Positions 33,736 to 42,081 of a stretch of DNA of 44,426 bases are shown piece after piece (the stretch's first letter is position 1; every line of letters begins with the position of its first letter). Source of the stretch: an uncultured Prevotellaceae bacterium (GTDB lineage Bacteria > Bacteroidota > Bacteroidia > Bacteroidales > Bacteroidaceae). The stretch covers positions 1 through 44,426 of the forward strand of contig CAMAFX010000015.1 of the NCBI GenBank assembly GCA_945833925.1, read 5' to 3'. The notes under the pieces were generated by a model. It was not told the DNA's origin, searched no databases, and worked only from the letters and a program-made list of their open reading frames with translations. The position numbers and the translations under genes were made by a program.

Positions 33736-34704
33736 TCACTTGTAGAATGTTTCCCTGTAAGCCTGCAGTTCCTCGTTCCTGCCACACACGCAGCGCAGCC
33801 ACCATGCCTTTATGAAACCGGTGCCGTAGCCCGTGAGCTGGACTATCGAGGCGAGTATGCTGAGAGCACCAATCCTGACACTCTTGTTGCGCAGGGTGCT
33901 GTCGATGAATATCACCAGTGCGAAAGGCACCAGGACGGTGAATGCCGACAGAACCACTACCACGGTGAATGCCGCAGGCAGCATGTGCACAAGCTTCAGG
34001 CTCTCGGGGTATTTCTTATATAGGTTGATGCGCGCTATGCCGCTGTTGTGCACCTGCTTGAAGAACTTCCCGAGGTCGGTGCGCCGCTTGTGCCAAACCC
34101 ACGCCTCGGGGAAGAGACGGCATCGGGCACCGCTCTTGTATATGCGTATCGAGAAGTCAATGTCCTCGCCGAAGCGCATGTCCGAGAATCCGTTCAGCTG
34201 GCGGTAGAGCGACGAGCGTATGCCCATGTTGAAACTGCGCGGATAGAACTTCTTGTCCATCTGCTTCTTGCCTCCGCGTATGCCGCCAGTGGTGAAAAAG
34301 CTGGTCATCGAATAGTTGATTGCCTTCTGTACCGGAGTGAAACTGTCGTGCGCGCGGTCGGGTCCGCCGAAGGCATCGGCAGGACTTGCCTGCAGTTCGT
34401 CCTCAACAGCCTGCAGATACCCCGTGGGCAGTACGCAGTCGCTGTCCAGCACGATGAGATACTCTCCGTTGGAGCGCTCGGCTCCGTAGTTGCGTGTCTG
34501 CCCTGGTCCCGAATTGTTCTTTGTGTAGTAATGGATGTCCAGTTGTGAGGCATACTTGCGGCAGACATCGTCGCACGGCTTGCTCGAGCCGTCCTCGACT
34601 ATCACCACCTCAAAGTCCCTAAATGTCTGTCCGCACAGGCTCTCCAGCAGTTCGTCGACCTCGTCGGGACGGTTGTATACCGGAACTATGATTGAAAAAC
34701 GCAT
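33736..34704 (-). CDS. Family 2 glycosyltransferase with C-terminal membrane segments
   Basis: The protein is 322 residues from ATG 34704. The frame is open 59 codons further upstream, but that stretch contains the promoter and the upstream efp terminator. A GT-A fold is clear: FSIIVPVYNRPDEVDELLESL at the start, VIVEDGSS, YLIVLDSDCVLP (DxD-type metal site) and GFSDMRFGEDIDFSIRIYKSG (the ED acceptor-side motif). Two hydrophobic segments near the C-terminus anchor it to the inner membrane. The acceptor is unknown. It is the first gene of the leftward run to GH2, under a near-perfect promoter. Confidence 0.9.
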   Translation of the reverse strand: MRFSIIVPVYNRPDEVDELLESLCGQTFRDFEVVIVEDGSSKPCDDVCRKYASQLDIHYYTKNNSGPGQTRNYGAERSNGEYLIVLDSDCVLPTGYLQAVEDELQASPADAFGGPDRAHDSFTPVQKAINYSMTSFFTTGGIRGGKKQMDKKFYPRSFNMGIRSSLYRQLNGFSDMRFGEDIDFSIRIYKSGARCRLFPEAWVWHKRRTDLGKFFKQVHNSGIARINLYKKYPESLKLVHMLPAAFTVVVVLSAFTVLVPFALVIFIDSTLRNKSVRIGALSILASIVQLTGYGTGFIKAWWLRCVCGRNEELQAYRETFYK

Positions 34705-34797
34705 AAATCTGTTCAGTGTTTCTTTTTTAACTCGATGTACCTGCCGCGAACCGTCCGCATCTGCCACGGCGCTCCGCCAAACAGGCTCTTTCCTTTG

Positions 34798-34829
34798 CAA
34801 ATGTACTCTTTTAAACCGAGACGTCCAAA
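34798..34829 (-). promoter_or_regulatory. Consensus promoter for the GT2-radC-sufT-lpxH-GH2 run
   Basis: On the minus strand TTTG (34826-34829), a 20-bp spacer, then TACATTTG (34798-34805). Both elements and the spacing fit the Bacteroidota consensus. It lies 9 bp past the efp terminator and gives a leader of about 90 nt. Confidence 0.8.
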
Positions 34830-34837
34830 TAATGGCA

Positions 34838-34864
34838 CAAAAAAAAGAGGACGCTGACGCCCTC
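34838..34864 (-). terminator. Intrinsic terminator of efp
   Basis: On the minus strand the 7-bp stem GAGGGCG/CGTCCTC (one G-U pair) with loop TCAG is followed by eight T. It lies 43 bp after the efp stop. Confidence 0.88.
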
Positions 34865-34906
34865 TTCGTTAATAAAGCCATGCTTTATTTGATGTGATCA
34901 GAAGAA

Positions 34907-35473
34907 TTACTCCTTAACACGGCCAAGGTAGCTACCGTCGCGGGTGTCAACCTCAACCTTCTCGCCCTCGTTGATGAACAAAGGAACGCGGATCTCAGCA
35001 CCAGTCTCAACCTTTGCAGGCTTGAGTGTGTTGGTTGCTGTATCGCCCTTCAAACCTGGCTCTGTCCATACAATCTCGAGAACTACCTTTACAGGAACGT
35101 CTGCATAGAGAACAGTCTCTGTGCTTGCGTCTGTTACAACCTCGACATCCTGACCCTCCTTCATGAAGTTAACGCCGTTAACCTGGTCAGCTGGGATGGG
35201 AATCTGCTCGAATGTCTCGTTATTCATGAAGATAAGGTCCTCGCCCTCCTTGTAAAGGAACTGGTATGGGCGACGCTCAACGCGTACATCCTCCAACTTC
35301 TCACCGATGTTGAAACGACGCTCCAGCACGTTACCACTGACAACGTCCTTCAAGGTTACGTTCATGATGGTGTTACCCTTACCTGGCTTGCGGTGCAAGA
35401 AGTCGATACAGAAATACAGCTTGCCGTCCATACGGATGCAAGTACCCTTCTTAATGTCTTGTGAGTTAATCAT
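34907..35473 (-). CDS. efp: Elongation factor P
   Basis: EF-P binds stalled ribosomes between the P and E sites and helps peptide-bond formation at polyproline stretches. The protein is 188 residues with the three usual beta-domains. The tip loop reads RKPGKGN, with Lys32 in the position that is modified in other bacteria. I see no EpmA/EpmB or other modifying enzyme in this window. The C-terminal domain has the EF-P signature (WTEPGLKGDTATNTLKPAKVETGAEIRVPLFI). It is a monocistronic leftward gene with its own terminator, divergent from rpmH. Confidence 0.97.
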   Translation of the reverse strand: MINSQDIKKGTCIRMDGKLYFCIDFLHRKPGKGNTIMNVTLKDVVSGNVLERRFNIGEKLEDVRVERRPYQFLYKEGEDLIFMNNETFEQIPIPADQVNGVNFMKEGQDVEVVTDASTETVLYADVPVKVVLEIVWTEPGLKGDTATNTLKPAKVETGAEIRVPLFINEGEKVEVDTRDGSYLGRVKE

Positions 35474-35520
35474 AAGAAAATTTTCTTTTTGTTATTTTGA
35501 ATATACTTTATTTTCAAGCG

Positions 35521-35528
35521 CAAAGGTA
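35521..35528 (-). promoter_or_regulatory. efp: -7 element of efp
   Basis: TACCTTTG on the minus strand matches TAnnTTTG, about 48 bp upstream of the efp ATG. The -33 region is A/T-rich without a clear TTTG. Confidence 0.55.
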
Positions 35529-35630
35529 CAATAAAAAATTAAAAGAGGAAAATAAGGAGTTAAAAAATGAGAGAAAAGATGATAATTTCCCGCTTTTCTA
35601 CCTAAAAATCAAAAGAAAATCACAACAAAG

Positions 35631-35662
35631 TTTGTTTGTTTGAAAAAAAGTATCTAATTTTG
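35631..35662 (+). promoter_or_regulatory. rpmH: Consensus promoter of rpmH
   Basis: TTTG (35631-35634), a 20-bp spacer, then TAATTTTG (35655-35662). Two further TTTG copies follow in the same phase (35635, 35639). The leader is about 70 nt. Confidence 0.82.
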
Positions 35663-35739
35663 CACCCCGAAACCGAAGACTCGGCTAACACTTGAATGCC
35701 GGTCAATAATCGACAAAATAAACAAAACAACATAAAATT

Positions 35740-35895
35740 ATGAAAAGAACATTTCAACCCCACAACCGTCGCCGCGCTAACAAGCACGGTTTCCGTCAGA
35801 GAATGACTACCGCTAATGGTCGTCGCGTATTGGCTTCACGTCGTGCTAAGGGTCGCAAGAAGTTGACCGTTTCTGACGAGCGTCACGGTAAGTAA
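35740..35895 (+). CDS. rpmH: 50S ribosomal protein L34
   Basis: The protein is 51 residues, highly basic, beginning [20 protein letters not shown] and continuing [31 protein letters not shown]. This is the full, standard L34 sequence with the KRTFQP start and the [10 protein letters not shown] core. L34 sits in the large subunit near the exit-tunnel region of 23S rRNA. In many bacteria rpmH neighbours dnaA or rnpA; here it stands alone, divergent from efp, with its own consensus promoter and strong terminator. Confidence 0.98.
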   Translation: MKRTFQPHNRRRANKHGFRQRMTTANGRRVLASRRAKGRKKLTVSDERHGK

Positions 35896-35937
35896 CAGGA
35901 AAAAGCACCGTCACGGTGTAGACTGACACAAGGATAA

Positions 35938-35974
35938 AGAGTAGAGCGTAACATTGCGTTCTGCTCTTTTTTTT
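35938..35974 (+). terminator. Intrinsic terminator of rpmH
   Basis: A 14-bp stem (35938-35951 with 35954-35967, three G-U pairs) with a 2-nt loop is followed by eight T. The G-U pairs work only in the plus-strand RNA. Confidence 0.92.
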
Positions 35975-35982
35975 GTTTCAAA

Positions 35983-36014
35983 TTTGTATATTTCAACTGA
36001 AAAGCGTACTTTTG
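35983..36014 (+). promoter_or_regulatory. Consensus promoter of the PASTA-rluD-ddl operon
   Basis: TTTG (35983-35986), a 20-bp spacer, then TACTTTTG (36007-36014). It begins 9 bp after the rpmH terminator and lies about 40 bp before the first ATG. Confidence 0.82.
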
Positions 36015-36052
36015 CACATAATAAACAAATAGTTTATTAACTCGATAAGGAA

Positions 36053-36697
36053 ATGACAGGAAAAGAACTATTGAATAAATTCAACGCGCCCATAGTGTGG
36101 GGCAACCTGCTGGGCATGGCGTTAGTGTTCGTACTTGTATGTCTTGGTGCCACGTGGTGCATGAACAACTACACCAACCACGGCGAGCGAATCGACGTGC
36201 CCGATGTCACCGACCTGCTGTTCGAGGATGCACAGGCACAGCTCGAAGCGTTGGGACTGACATGCGTCGTCGTCGACTCTTCATTCAACAAGAACCTGGC
36301 TCCAGGCATCATCGTCGAGCAGACACCAAAGCCCAATGCCCAGGTAAAGGGCGGCAGGGAGATTGGCGTCACCATCAACGTCAAGACCGAGCCCATGCTG
36401 GTCCTGCCAAACATCATCCTCAACTGCTCGCAGCGCGAGGCAGAGGCACAACTTGCTGCCCTGGGATTCAAGGTCGGCCCCTGCATGTACGTGGCTGGCG
36501 ACAAAGGCAACGTACTTGGCGTGAAGTGCCAGGGAAAGAACATCAATAACGGCGACCGCGTGCCCGTGAGCAGCACCATAACGCTTGTTGTAGGCAACTC
36601 AGAGATGGAATACAACGAGAACGAGGTTCTCTATGACGAAGGCGAGGGACTGGAAATTGACAACACCGGCAGCGACACCGAGGAGATAGTCTTCTGA
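36053..36697 (+). CDS. PASTA-domain membrane protein
   Basis: The protein is 214 residues. One transmembrane helix at about 16-38 (VWGNLLGMALVFVLVCLGATW) leaves a short cytoplasmic N-terminus. The periplasmic part has two PASTA domains at about 46-112 (IDVPDVTDLLFEDAQAQLEALGL, IVEQTPKPNAQVKGGREIGV) and 113-184. The tail is acidic. PASTA domains bind peptidoglycan fragments or lipid II, but this protein lacks the kinase or transpeptidase module they usually accompany. It is the first gene of a six-gene rightward run and is 43 bp from rluD. Confidence 0.92.
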   Translation: MTGKELLNKFNAPIVWGNLLGMALVFVLVCLGATWCMNNYTNHGERIDVPDVTDLLFEDAQAQLEALGLTCVVVDSSFNKNLAPGIIVEQTPKPNAQVKGGREIGVTINVKTEPMLVLPNIILNCSQREAEAQLAALGFKVGPCMYVAGDKGNVLGVKCQGKNINNGDRVPVSSTITLVVGNSEMEYNENEVLYDEGEGLEIDNTGSDTEEIVF

Positions 36698-36739
36698 CAT
36701 GCGACACGGTTACGAACAGAAAACAAGCAAAGCAAGTAG

Positions 36740-37858
36740 ATGATGACACCACACGATGAGCAGAACGAACTGGAGGAAGAGTTGCAGAACGAACTGGAGG
36801 AAGAACTGGAAGAACTCGACGAGGAGGGACTCGAAGGAATAGAGCAAGGTGCCGACGGCACGCTCTACGAGCACCGCCGCGTGGTTGCTGACCAGGGACA
36901 GACTCCGCTCCGGGTCGACAAGTTCCTGATGGACCACATGCGTGGTGCCACCCGCAACCGCATACAGCAGGCTGCCGAGGCCGGCTACGTCCAGGTGAAC
37001 GGCAAGCCGGTGAAGAGCAACTACAAGGTCAAGCCTCTCGACGTAGTGACACTCATGTTCAGTCATCCGCGACGCGAAACCGAAATCATCCCCCAGGACA
37101 TTCCCCTTAACATTGTATACGAAGACGACGACCTTATGGTCATCAACAAGCCGGCTGGCATGTGCGTACACCCCGGATGCGGCAACTACGACGGCACCAT
37201 GGTCAACGCCATAGCCTGGCATCTGAAGGACGACCCCAAGTTCGACCCCAACGACCCCACCGTGGGACTGGTGCACCGCATCGACAAGGACACCAGCGGA
37301 CTGCTCGTCGTAGCCAAGACCCCCAACGCCAAGACACACCTCTGCCACCAGTTCTTCGTCAAGAGCACCAAGCGACAGTACAACGCACTGGTGTGGGGCA
37401 ACTTTGCCGAGGACGAGGGGCGCATCGAGGGCAACATAGGCAGACACCCCAAAGACCGGCTCCAGATGTGGGTCTTCCCGCCCGACTCCGAGATAGGCAA
37501 GCCTGCCGTGACACACTACCGCGTGCTGGAGCGATACGGCCACACCACACTTGTGGAGTGCATACTCGAGACGGGGCGCACGCACCAGATACGCGCCCAT
37601 ATGCGCCACATCGGACATATCCTCTTCGCCGACGAACGATACGGGGGATGCGAGATAATTAGAGGAGAACAGAGCAGCAGTTACAAGGCATTCATCCACA
37701 ACTGTCTTGACATCTGTCCGCGACAGGCGCTGCATGCACGCACGCTCGGTTTCGTCCACCCCACGACGGGCGAGGAGATGTTCTTCACCTGCGACATACC
37801 GCAGGACATGCAGGCTCTGATAGACAAGTGGAGAGCCAAGGCAGGAATACAAAAATGA
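36740..37858 (+). CDS. rluD: 23S rRNA pseudouridine synthase, RluD family
   Basis: This enzyme converts uridines in helix 69 of 23S rRNA to pseudouridine. The protein is 372 residues. An acidic N-terminal extension (residues 8-35, mostly Glu/Leu) precedes an S4 RNA-binding domain (LRVDKFLMDHM, GYVQVNGKPVKSNYKVKPLD). The catalytic domain has the HRIDKDTSGLLV motif with the nucleophile Asp182 and the late motifs ETGRTHQIRAHM and QALHARTLGFVHP. The acidic extension is longer than in RluD of E. coli. It lies between the PASTA gene and ddl, an order I recognise from other Bacteroidales. Confidence 0.95.
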   Translation: MMTPHDEQNELEEELQNELEEELEELDEEGLEGIEQGADGTLYEHRRVVADQGQTPLRVDKFLMDHMRGATRNRIQQAAEAGYVQVNGKPVKSNYKVKPLDVVTLMFSHPRRETEIIPQDIPLNIVYEDDDLMVINKPAGMCVHPGCGNYDGTMVNAIAWHLKDDPKFDPNDPTVGLVHRIDKDTSGLLVVAKTPNAKTHLCHQFFVKSTKRQYNALVWGNFAEDEGRIEGNIGRHPKDRLQMWVFPPDSEIGKPAVTHYRVLERYGHTTLVECILETGRTHQIRAHMRHIGHILFADERYGGCEIIRGEQSSSYKAFIHNCLDICPRQALHARTLGFVHPTTGEEMFFTCDIPQDMQALIDKWRAKAGIQK

Positions 37859-37923
37859 CAAACCGCCGCCCACCCAGCAAGCGGGCTGCAACAACATAAA
37901 CCAAGGACATAAAAACAAACAAA

Positions 37924-38913
37924 ATGAAAAGAATAATTGCAATCATCTGTGGAGGCGACACCTCCGAGCACGATGTCAGCATGCGAAGTGCCGCAGGCAT
38001 CGATTCGTTTCTGGACCACGAGCGCTACACAACATACAAGGTGGAGATTCACGCAGGCAAGTGGGAGGCAATCATGTCGGACGAGAGCCGTCGCACGGTG
38101 GACCGCAACAACTTCACCTTCTCGAACGAGAACGGCGAGGTAGTGCGCCCCGACTACTGCTACATAACCATACACGGCGTGCCAGGCGAGAACGGCATCC
38201 TGCAGGGCTACTTCGACATGATAGGCATGCCCTACTCAACCTGCAACGTGCTCATCGAGGCAATGACCTACAACAAGTTCGTGCTGAACAACTATATGCG
38301 CGGTCTGGGCATGAGCGTAGCTGACTCGCTCGTTGTGCGACAGGGACACGACAAGGAGGTAAGCGACAAGGACATCATCGACCGCATAGGTCTGCCATGC
38401 TTCGTCAAGCCCGCCAGCGGCGGCAGCAGTTTCGGCACGACCAAGGTGAAGACCGAGGACGCGCTGCGACCAGCCATAGAACTTGCTTTGAAAGAGGGCG
38501 AGGACGTTATGGTCGAGGCATTCATGAAGGGAACGGAGATAACCTGCGGATGCTACAAGACCAAGAGCGTGGAGCGCGTGCTGCCCATCACCGAGGTAGT
38601 GATGACCACAAACGAGTTCTTCGACTACGACGCCAAGTACAACGGTGCAGTGAACGAGATAACACCTGCACGCCTTTCTGACGACGTCACAGCACGCGTA
38701 CAGAAACTAACCAGCAGCATCTACGACATACTGGGCTGCCACGGCATCATCCGCATCGACTACATCATTACTGAGGGCAACCACATCAACCTGCTCGAGA
38801 TAAACACCACACCGGGCATGACCGCCACTTCGTTCATCCCCCAGCAGGTGCGTGCAGCAGGCCTCGACATCAAGGACGTGATGACCGAGATTATCGAGGA
38901 CGCCTTCGTATAA
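37924..38913 (+). CDS. ddl: D-alanine--D-alanine ligase
   Basis: This cytoplasmic ATP-grasp enzyme joins two D-Ala for peptidoglycan precursors and supplies MurF. The protein is 329 residues. Motifs present are the N-terminal GGDTSEHDVSMRSA, CFVKPASGGSSFGTTKV (ATP-binding lysine and loop), VEAFMKGTEITCG, EFFDYDAKYNGAVNEI (the omega-loop tyrosine form typical of D-Ala-D-Ala rather than D-Ala-D-Lac enzymes) and LLEINTTPGMTATSF (metal site). It starts 65 bp after rluD. Confidence 0.95.
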   Translation: MKRIIAIICGGDTSEHDVSMRSAAGIDSFLDHERYTTYKVEIHAGKWEAIMSDESRRTVDRNNFTFSNENGEVVRPDYCYITIHGVPGENGILQGYFDMIGMPYSTCNVLIEAMTYNKFVLNNYMRGLGMSVADSLVVRQGHDKEVSDKDIIDRIGLPCFVKPASGGSSFGTTKVKTEDALRPAIELALKEGEDVMVEAFMKGTEITCGCYKTKSVERVLPITEVVMTTNEFFDYDAKYNGAVNEITPARLSDDVTARVQKLTSSIYDILGCHGIIRIDYIITEGNHINLLEINTTPGMTATSFIPQQVRAAGLDIKDVMTEIIEDAFV

Positions 38914-38948
38914 GAGTACAGGCAAAGCACAAAACTTGCCAGAGGCAT

Positions 38949-40136
38949 ATGATAACAAAAAAAATCAAATCAGATACTATGACAAACGAGTACGACGCTA
39001 TAAGACCCTACGCTGAAGGCGAGATGAAGCAGGCACTCGACAGCCTGCTCGGCGACCGCCACTTCCAGGCCATCCTGAACGGGTTCGTCCCTTGGCTTCC
39101 CAAGACGATACGCAACGGAGTGTTCCGTCTGGCATTCATCGGCGTAGACACACCGTTGAAGTTCCAGACACGCTTCATGAAACCTGTCGTAAAGCGCCTC
39201 ATCAGGAAAGCCACCGACGGCATCACGTTTGCCCACGACAAGATTGAGAAAGGCGGCGCACGATACACCTACCTGTCAAACCACCGCGATATTGTGCTGG
39301 ACAGTGCCTTCCTCGACGTACTGCTTTTTGAAGAAGGATTCGAGAACACCGTAGAGATAGGCATCGGCGACAACCTGCTCATCTACCCATGGATAAAGAC
39401 TCTGGTGAGGATGAACAAGGCATTCACCGTGCACCGTGGACTGTCGGCACGCGAACTCCTGGAGAGCAGCAAGCTGATGAGCAACTACATACACCATGCG
39501 GTGAACGTGAAGAAGGAAAATATCTGGATTGCTCAGCGCGAAGGCAGGGCCAAGGACTCGAACGACCTGACACAGGAGTCGGTACTGAAGATGCTGGCAC
39601 TGGGCGGCGAGGGAAGTGTGGTCGACCGTCTGAAGGACCTGCACATAGTGCCGCTCACCATATCCTACGAGTACGACCCGTGCGACTATCTCAAGGCTAA
39701 GGAGTTCCAGCAGAAACGCGACGATGCGAAGTTCAGGAAGAGCAAGCAGGACGACCTCGACAACATGAAGATAGGCATCTTCGGAAAGAAGGGACGTGTG
39801 CACTACGAGGCTTCACCATGCATCAACGAGTGGCTCGACCAGCTGGCAGAACTGCCCAAGACGGAGGTGTTCGGCGAGGTGGCACACCGCATCGACAAGG
39901 CAATCCATGCCAACTATACGCTCTACCCCGGCAACTACGTGGCTTGCGACATGCTGTCGGGTACCGACGAGTTTGCCGACAAGTACAGCGCCCAGGAGAA
40001 GAGCACCTTCCAGCAGTACCTGCAGAGCCGGCTCGACCTTATCGACCTGCCCAACAAGGACATTCCGTTCCTCACCGAGCGCATATTGACCATGTATGCC
40101 AATCCAGTGAGAAACAAGTTGAAAGCCCTCGCATAA
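38949..40136 (+). CDS. Glycerolipid acyltransferase family protein
   Basis: The protein is 395 residues (or 385 from the second Met at 38979, which begins MTNEYDAIRPY and may be the true start). The PlsC-like set is present: block I NHRDIVLDSAFL, block II FTVHRGLSARELL, block III IWIAQREGRAKD and block IV LHIVPLTISYEYDP. The spacing between His and Asp in block I is HX5D rather than the usual HX4D; I believe this variant is normal for this Bacteroidota subfamily. It probably acylates glycerol phosphate or a related lipid at the inner membrane. It has no transmembrane signal. It is in the run from the PASTA gene to mnmA. Confidence 0.82.
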   Translation: MITKKIKSDTMTNEYDAIRPYAEGEMKQALDSLLGDRHFQAILNGFVPWLPKTIRNGVFRLAFIGVDTPLKFQTRFMKPVVKRLIRKATDGITFAHDKIEKGGARYTYLSNHRDIVLDSAFLDVLLFEEGFENTVEIGIGDNLLIYPWIKTLVRMNKAFTVHRGLSARELLESSKLMSNYIHHAVNVKKENIWIAQREGRAKDSNDLTQESVLKMLALGGEGSVVDRLKDLHIVPLTISYEYDPCDYLKAKEFQQKRDDAKFRKSKQDDLDNMKIGIFGKKGRVHYEASPCINEWLDQLAELPKTEVFGEVAHRIDKAIHANYTLYPGNYVACDMLSGTDEFADKYSAQEKSTFQQYLQSRLDLIDLPNKDIPFLTERILTMYANPVRNKLKALA

Positions 40137-40151
40137 GCACTATCCTGACTG

Positions 40152-40805
40152 ATGAAACGCACACCGACAGCCATAGGCAGGACGCTGTCCTGCTTGTCTA
40201 CATTCTGCGCAGCATTGCTCGGCGCAGTGTGCCTGATGTCGGTGTCGTCATGCTCGGACGACGGTAATGCCACGCCTCCGTTCACCACTGAAATGGCGGA
40301 CGTGCAGACCGACGCCGGGGGCAGACTGGCGGCTCTTCTGCTCGACAACGACACAAGATACGTCATCGAAAACCAGAAGGCTGGCTACAAACCCAACACA
40401 GCATACCGCGCACTGGCTGACTTCAGCATCCAGGGAGGCAAGGCTCACGTCTACTCGCTGATGAACGCACTGGTGCTGAAGGACTCCACCGCCACGCCAA
40501 TGCACGACCCCGTGAAGGTGCAGAGCGTGTGGCGCACGCAGAAGTACATCAACATCCATCTCTCGCCAAGGACACAGGGAGGCAGACAGTACTGGGGCTA
40601 CATCGTCGACTCCGTCACCGAGTCGGCACTGCCCGACGGAACACCCTGCAGGCACATCTGTCTGTCGCTCCACCACAACCAGAACGGCGACCCCGAGAGC
40701 TACACCACCGAGGTGTACGCATCCATCGCCATACACAGCATAACAGACATCGGTCCGAACGACCGCATCAAACTCAGAATAAACAAGGCAGAATACGAAC
40801 TATGA
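40152..40805 (+). CDS. NigD-like lipoprotein
   Basis: The protein is 217 residues. The N-terminus is a lipoprotein signal with a hydrophobic stretch at about 15-30 and a lipobox ending in Cys34 (MSVSSCSDD), so it is membrane-anchored, probably in the outer membrane. The mature part ([63 protein letters not shown]) matches the NigD-like OB-fold plus beta-sandwich family of Bacteroidales. Its name comes from a bacteriocin-related locus, but its function is unknown. It follows the acyltransferase by 15 bp, and its stop codon overlaps the mnmA start (ATGA). Confidence 0.85.
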   Translation: MKRTPTAIGRTLSCLSTFCAALLGAVCLMSVSSCSDDGNATPPFTTEMADVQTDAGGRLAALLLDNDTRYVIENQKAGYKPNTAYRALADFSIQGGKAHVYSLMNALVLKDSTATPMHDPVKVQSVWRTQKYINIHLSPRTQGGRQYWGYIVDSVTESALPDGTPCRHICLSLHHNQNGDPESYTTEVYASIAIHSITDIGPNDRIKLRINKAEYEL

Positions 40806-42028
40806 ACTATAACAACATTGCAGTCCTTATATCAGGCGGCGTAGACAGCGCCGTGGTAGTGCACCAGCTGTGCGAACTGGGACTCAAACCTGACCTCCAC
40901 TATATTAAGATAGGTATGGAGGGAGAGGACTCGAGCTGCACTGCCGAGGAGGACATCGAACTGTCCACCGCCACCGCCCGCAAATACGGTCTTCATCTCG
41001 AGGTGACCGACCTGCAGAAGGAATATTGGGAACGTGTTGTGGGATATGCCATAGAAAGAATAAAGCAGGGACTGACACCCAACCCCGACGTGATGTGCAA
41101 CCGCCTCATCAAATTCGGCGCGTTCCACGAACTCGTAGGCTGCCACTACGACCTGAGCGCTACGGGTCACTACGCCACGAAGGTGGTGACACCGTCCGAC
41201 GCTCTCGAATCGCCCGTCACACTGACCGGCGAGGACATGCTGCGACCTCTGCAGCCGGACGAGCACGTATGGCTGGGTACTGCCAAGGACCCCGTGAAAG
41301 ACCAGACCGACTTTCTGGCACAGCTCAACTACGAGCAACTCTCGCACACCATCTTCCCCATCGGTCACCTCATGAAGGAGCAGGTGCGCGACATTGCACT
41401 CAGCGCCAAACTGCCGAGTGCATACCGCAAGGACAGCCAGGGCATCTGCTTCCTTGGCAAGATAAACTACAACGATTTTATCCGCAAGTTTATGGGCGAG
41501 CAGGAAGGCCGCGTCATCGACATCGAGACCGGCAAGGTGGTTGGCCGCCACAAGGGATTCTGGTTCCATACCATCGGCCAGCGCAAGGGACTCGGACTGA
41601 GCGGCGGTCCGTGGTTCGTCGTCAAGAAGAACATCAAGAAGAACATCATCTTCGTGGCGCACGGCTGGGACACACAGCTGCAGTACGGTCACGACTTCCA
41701 GCTTGCAGACTTCCACCCTATCACCGCACCGCTCAATCTCGCTCCGGGCGAATCCATGCCTATACAGTTCAAGATTCGCCACGTGGACCACTTCATGCGA
41801 GGCACGCTGACGTGCAAGGCAGCCGCCGAGGACACTGGCACCGTCATCGGCAGCAACACAGCCTCAGCACCCAGTGCCGACGCATCACCACTCCAAAGCA
41901 ACACCATATTGCACGTCCACTCAGACGAACCAATCCAGGGCATAGCCCCCGGTCAGTTCGGCTGCATCTACGATTCCGAAGCCAGAGTGTGCCTCGGAAG
42001 CAGTGAAATAGGTATAACGAAACGCTAA
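40802..42028 (+). CDS. mnmA: tRNA 2-thiouridylase MnmA
   Basis: This enzyme adds sulfur to the wobble uridine of tRNAs for Lys, Glu and Gln. The protein is 408 residues. I chose ATG 40802, which overlaps the NigD-like stop by 4 bp; a longer upstream frame lies over that gene and is rejected. The PP-loop SGGVDS is at 11-16. The catalytic cysteines are Cys99 ([13 protein letters not shown]) and Cys216 (SQGICFLGK), with GHYAT and [19 protein letters not shown] also typical. A Ser/Ala/Thr-rich stretch ([18 protein letters not shown]) in the C-terminal beta-barrel looks like an inserted loop. It is the last gene of the run. Confidence 0.93.
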   Translation: MNYNNIAVLISGGVDSAVVVHQLCELGLKPDLHYIKIGMEGEDSSCTAEEDIELSTATARKYGLHLEVTDLQKEYWERVVGYAIERIKQGLTPNPDVMCNRLIKFGAFHELVGCHYDLSATGHYATKVVTPSDALESPVTLTGEDMLRPLQPDEHVWLGTAKDPVKDQTDFLAQLNYEQLSHTIFPIGHLMKEQVRDIALSAKLPSAYRKDSQGICFLGKINYNDFIRKFMGEQEGRVIDIETGKVVGRHKGFWFHTIGQRKGLGLSGGPWFVVKKNIKKNIIFVAHGWDTQLQYGHDFQLADFHPITAPLNLAPGESMPIQFKIRHVDHFMRGTLTCKAAAEDTGTVIGSNTASAPSADASPLQSNTILHVHSDEPIQGIAPGQFGCIYDSEARVCLGSSEIGITKR

Positions 42029-42034
42029 ATAACG

Positions 42035-42072
42035 ACTGTAGCGAACTACAGTTGACTACAGTTCGCTACAGT
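42035..42072. repeat. ACTGTAG palindromic repeat / probable bidirectional terminator
   Basis: Perfect 13-bp arms ACTGTAGCGAACT (42035-42047) and AGTTCGCTACAGT (42060-42072) enclose a 12-nt loop that itself repeats CTACAGTT. The hairpin fills the 53-bp gap between mnmA and the convergent peptidase gene. There is no T-run. Strings of CTACAGTT/AACTGTAG units of this kind are, to my knowledge, dispersed in Prevotella intergenic DNA. Confidence 0.75.
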
Positions 42073-42081
42073 TAACTCCCC

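Noticed and set aside
36710..37942. 410-codon minus-strand frame opposite rluD
   Set aside because: It is antisense to a fully motif-supported RluD and shows no recognisable protein features.
37924..38913. Van-type D-Ala-D-Lac ligase (glycopeptide resistance)
   Set aside because: The omega-loop reads FFDYDAKY with the tyrosine form typical of ordinary D-Ala-D-Ala ligases, and no vanH/vanX genes flank it.
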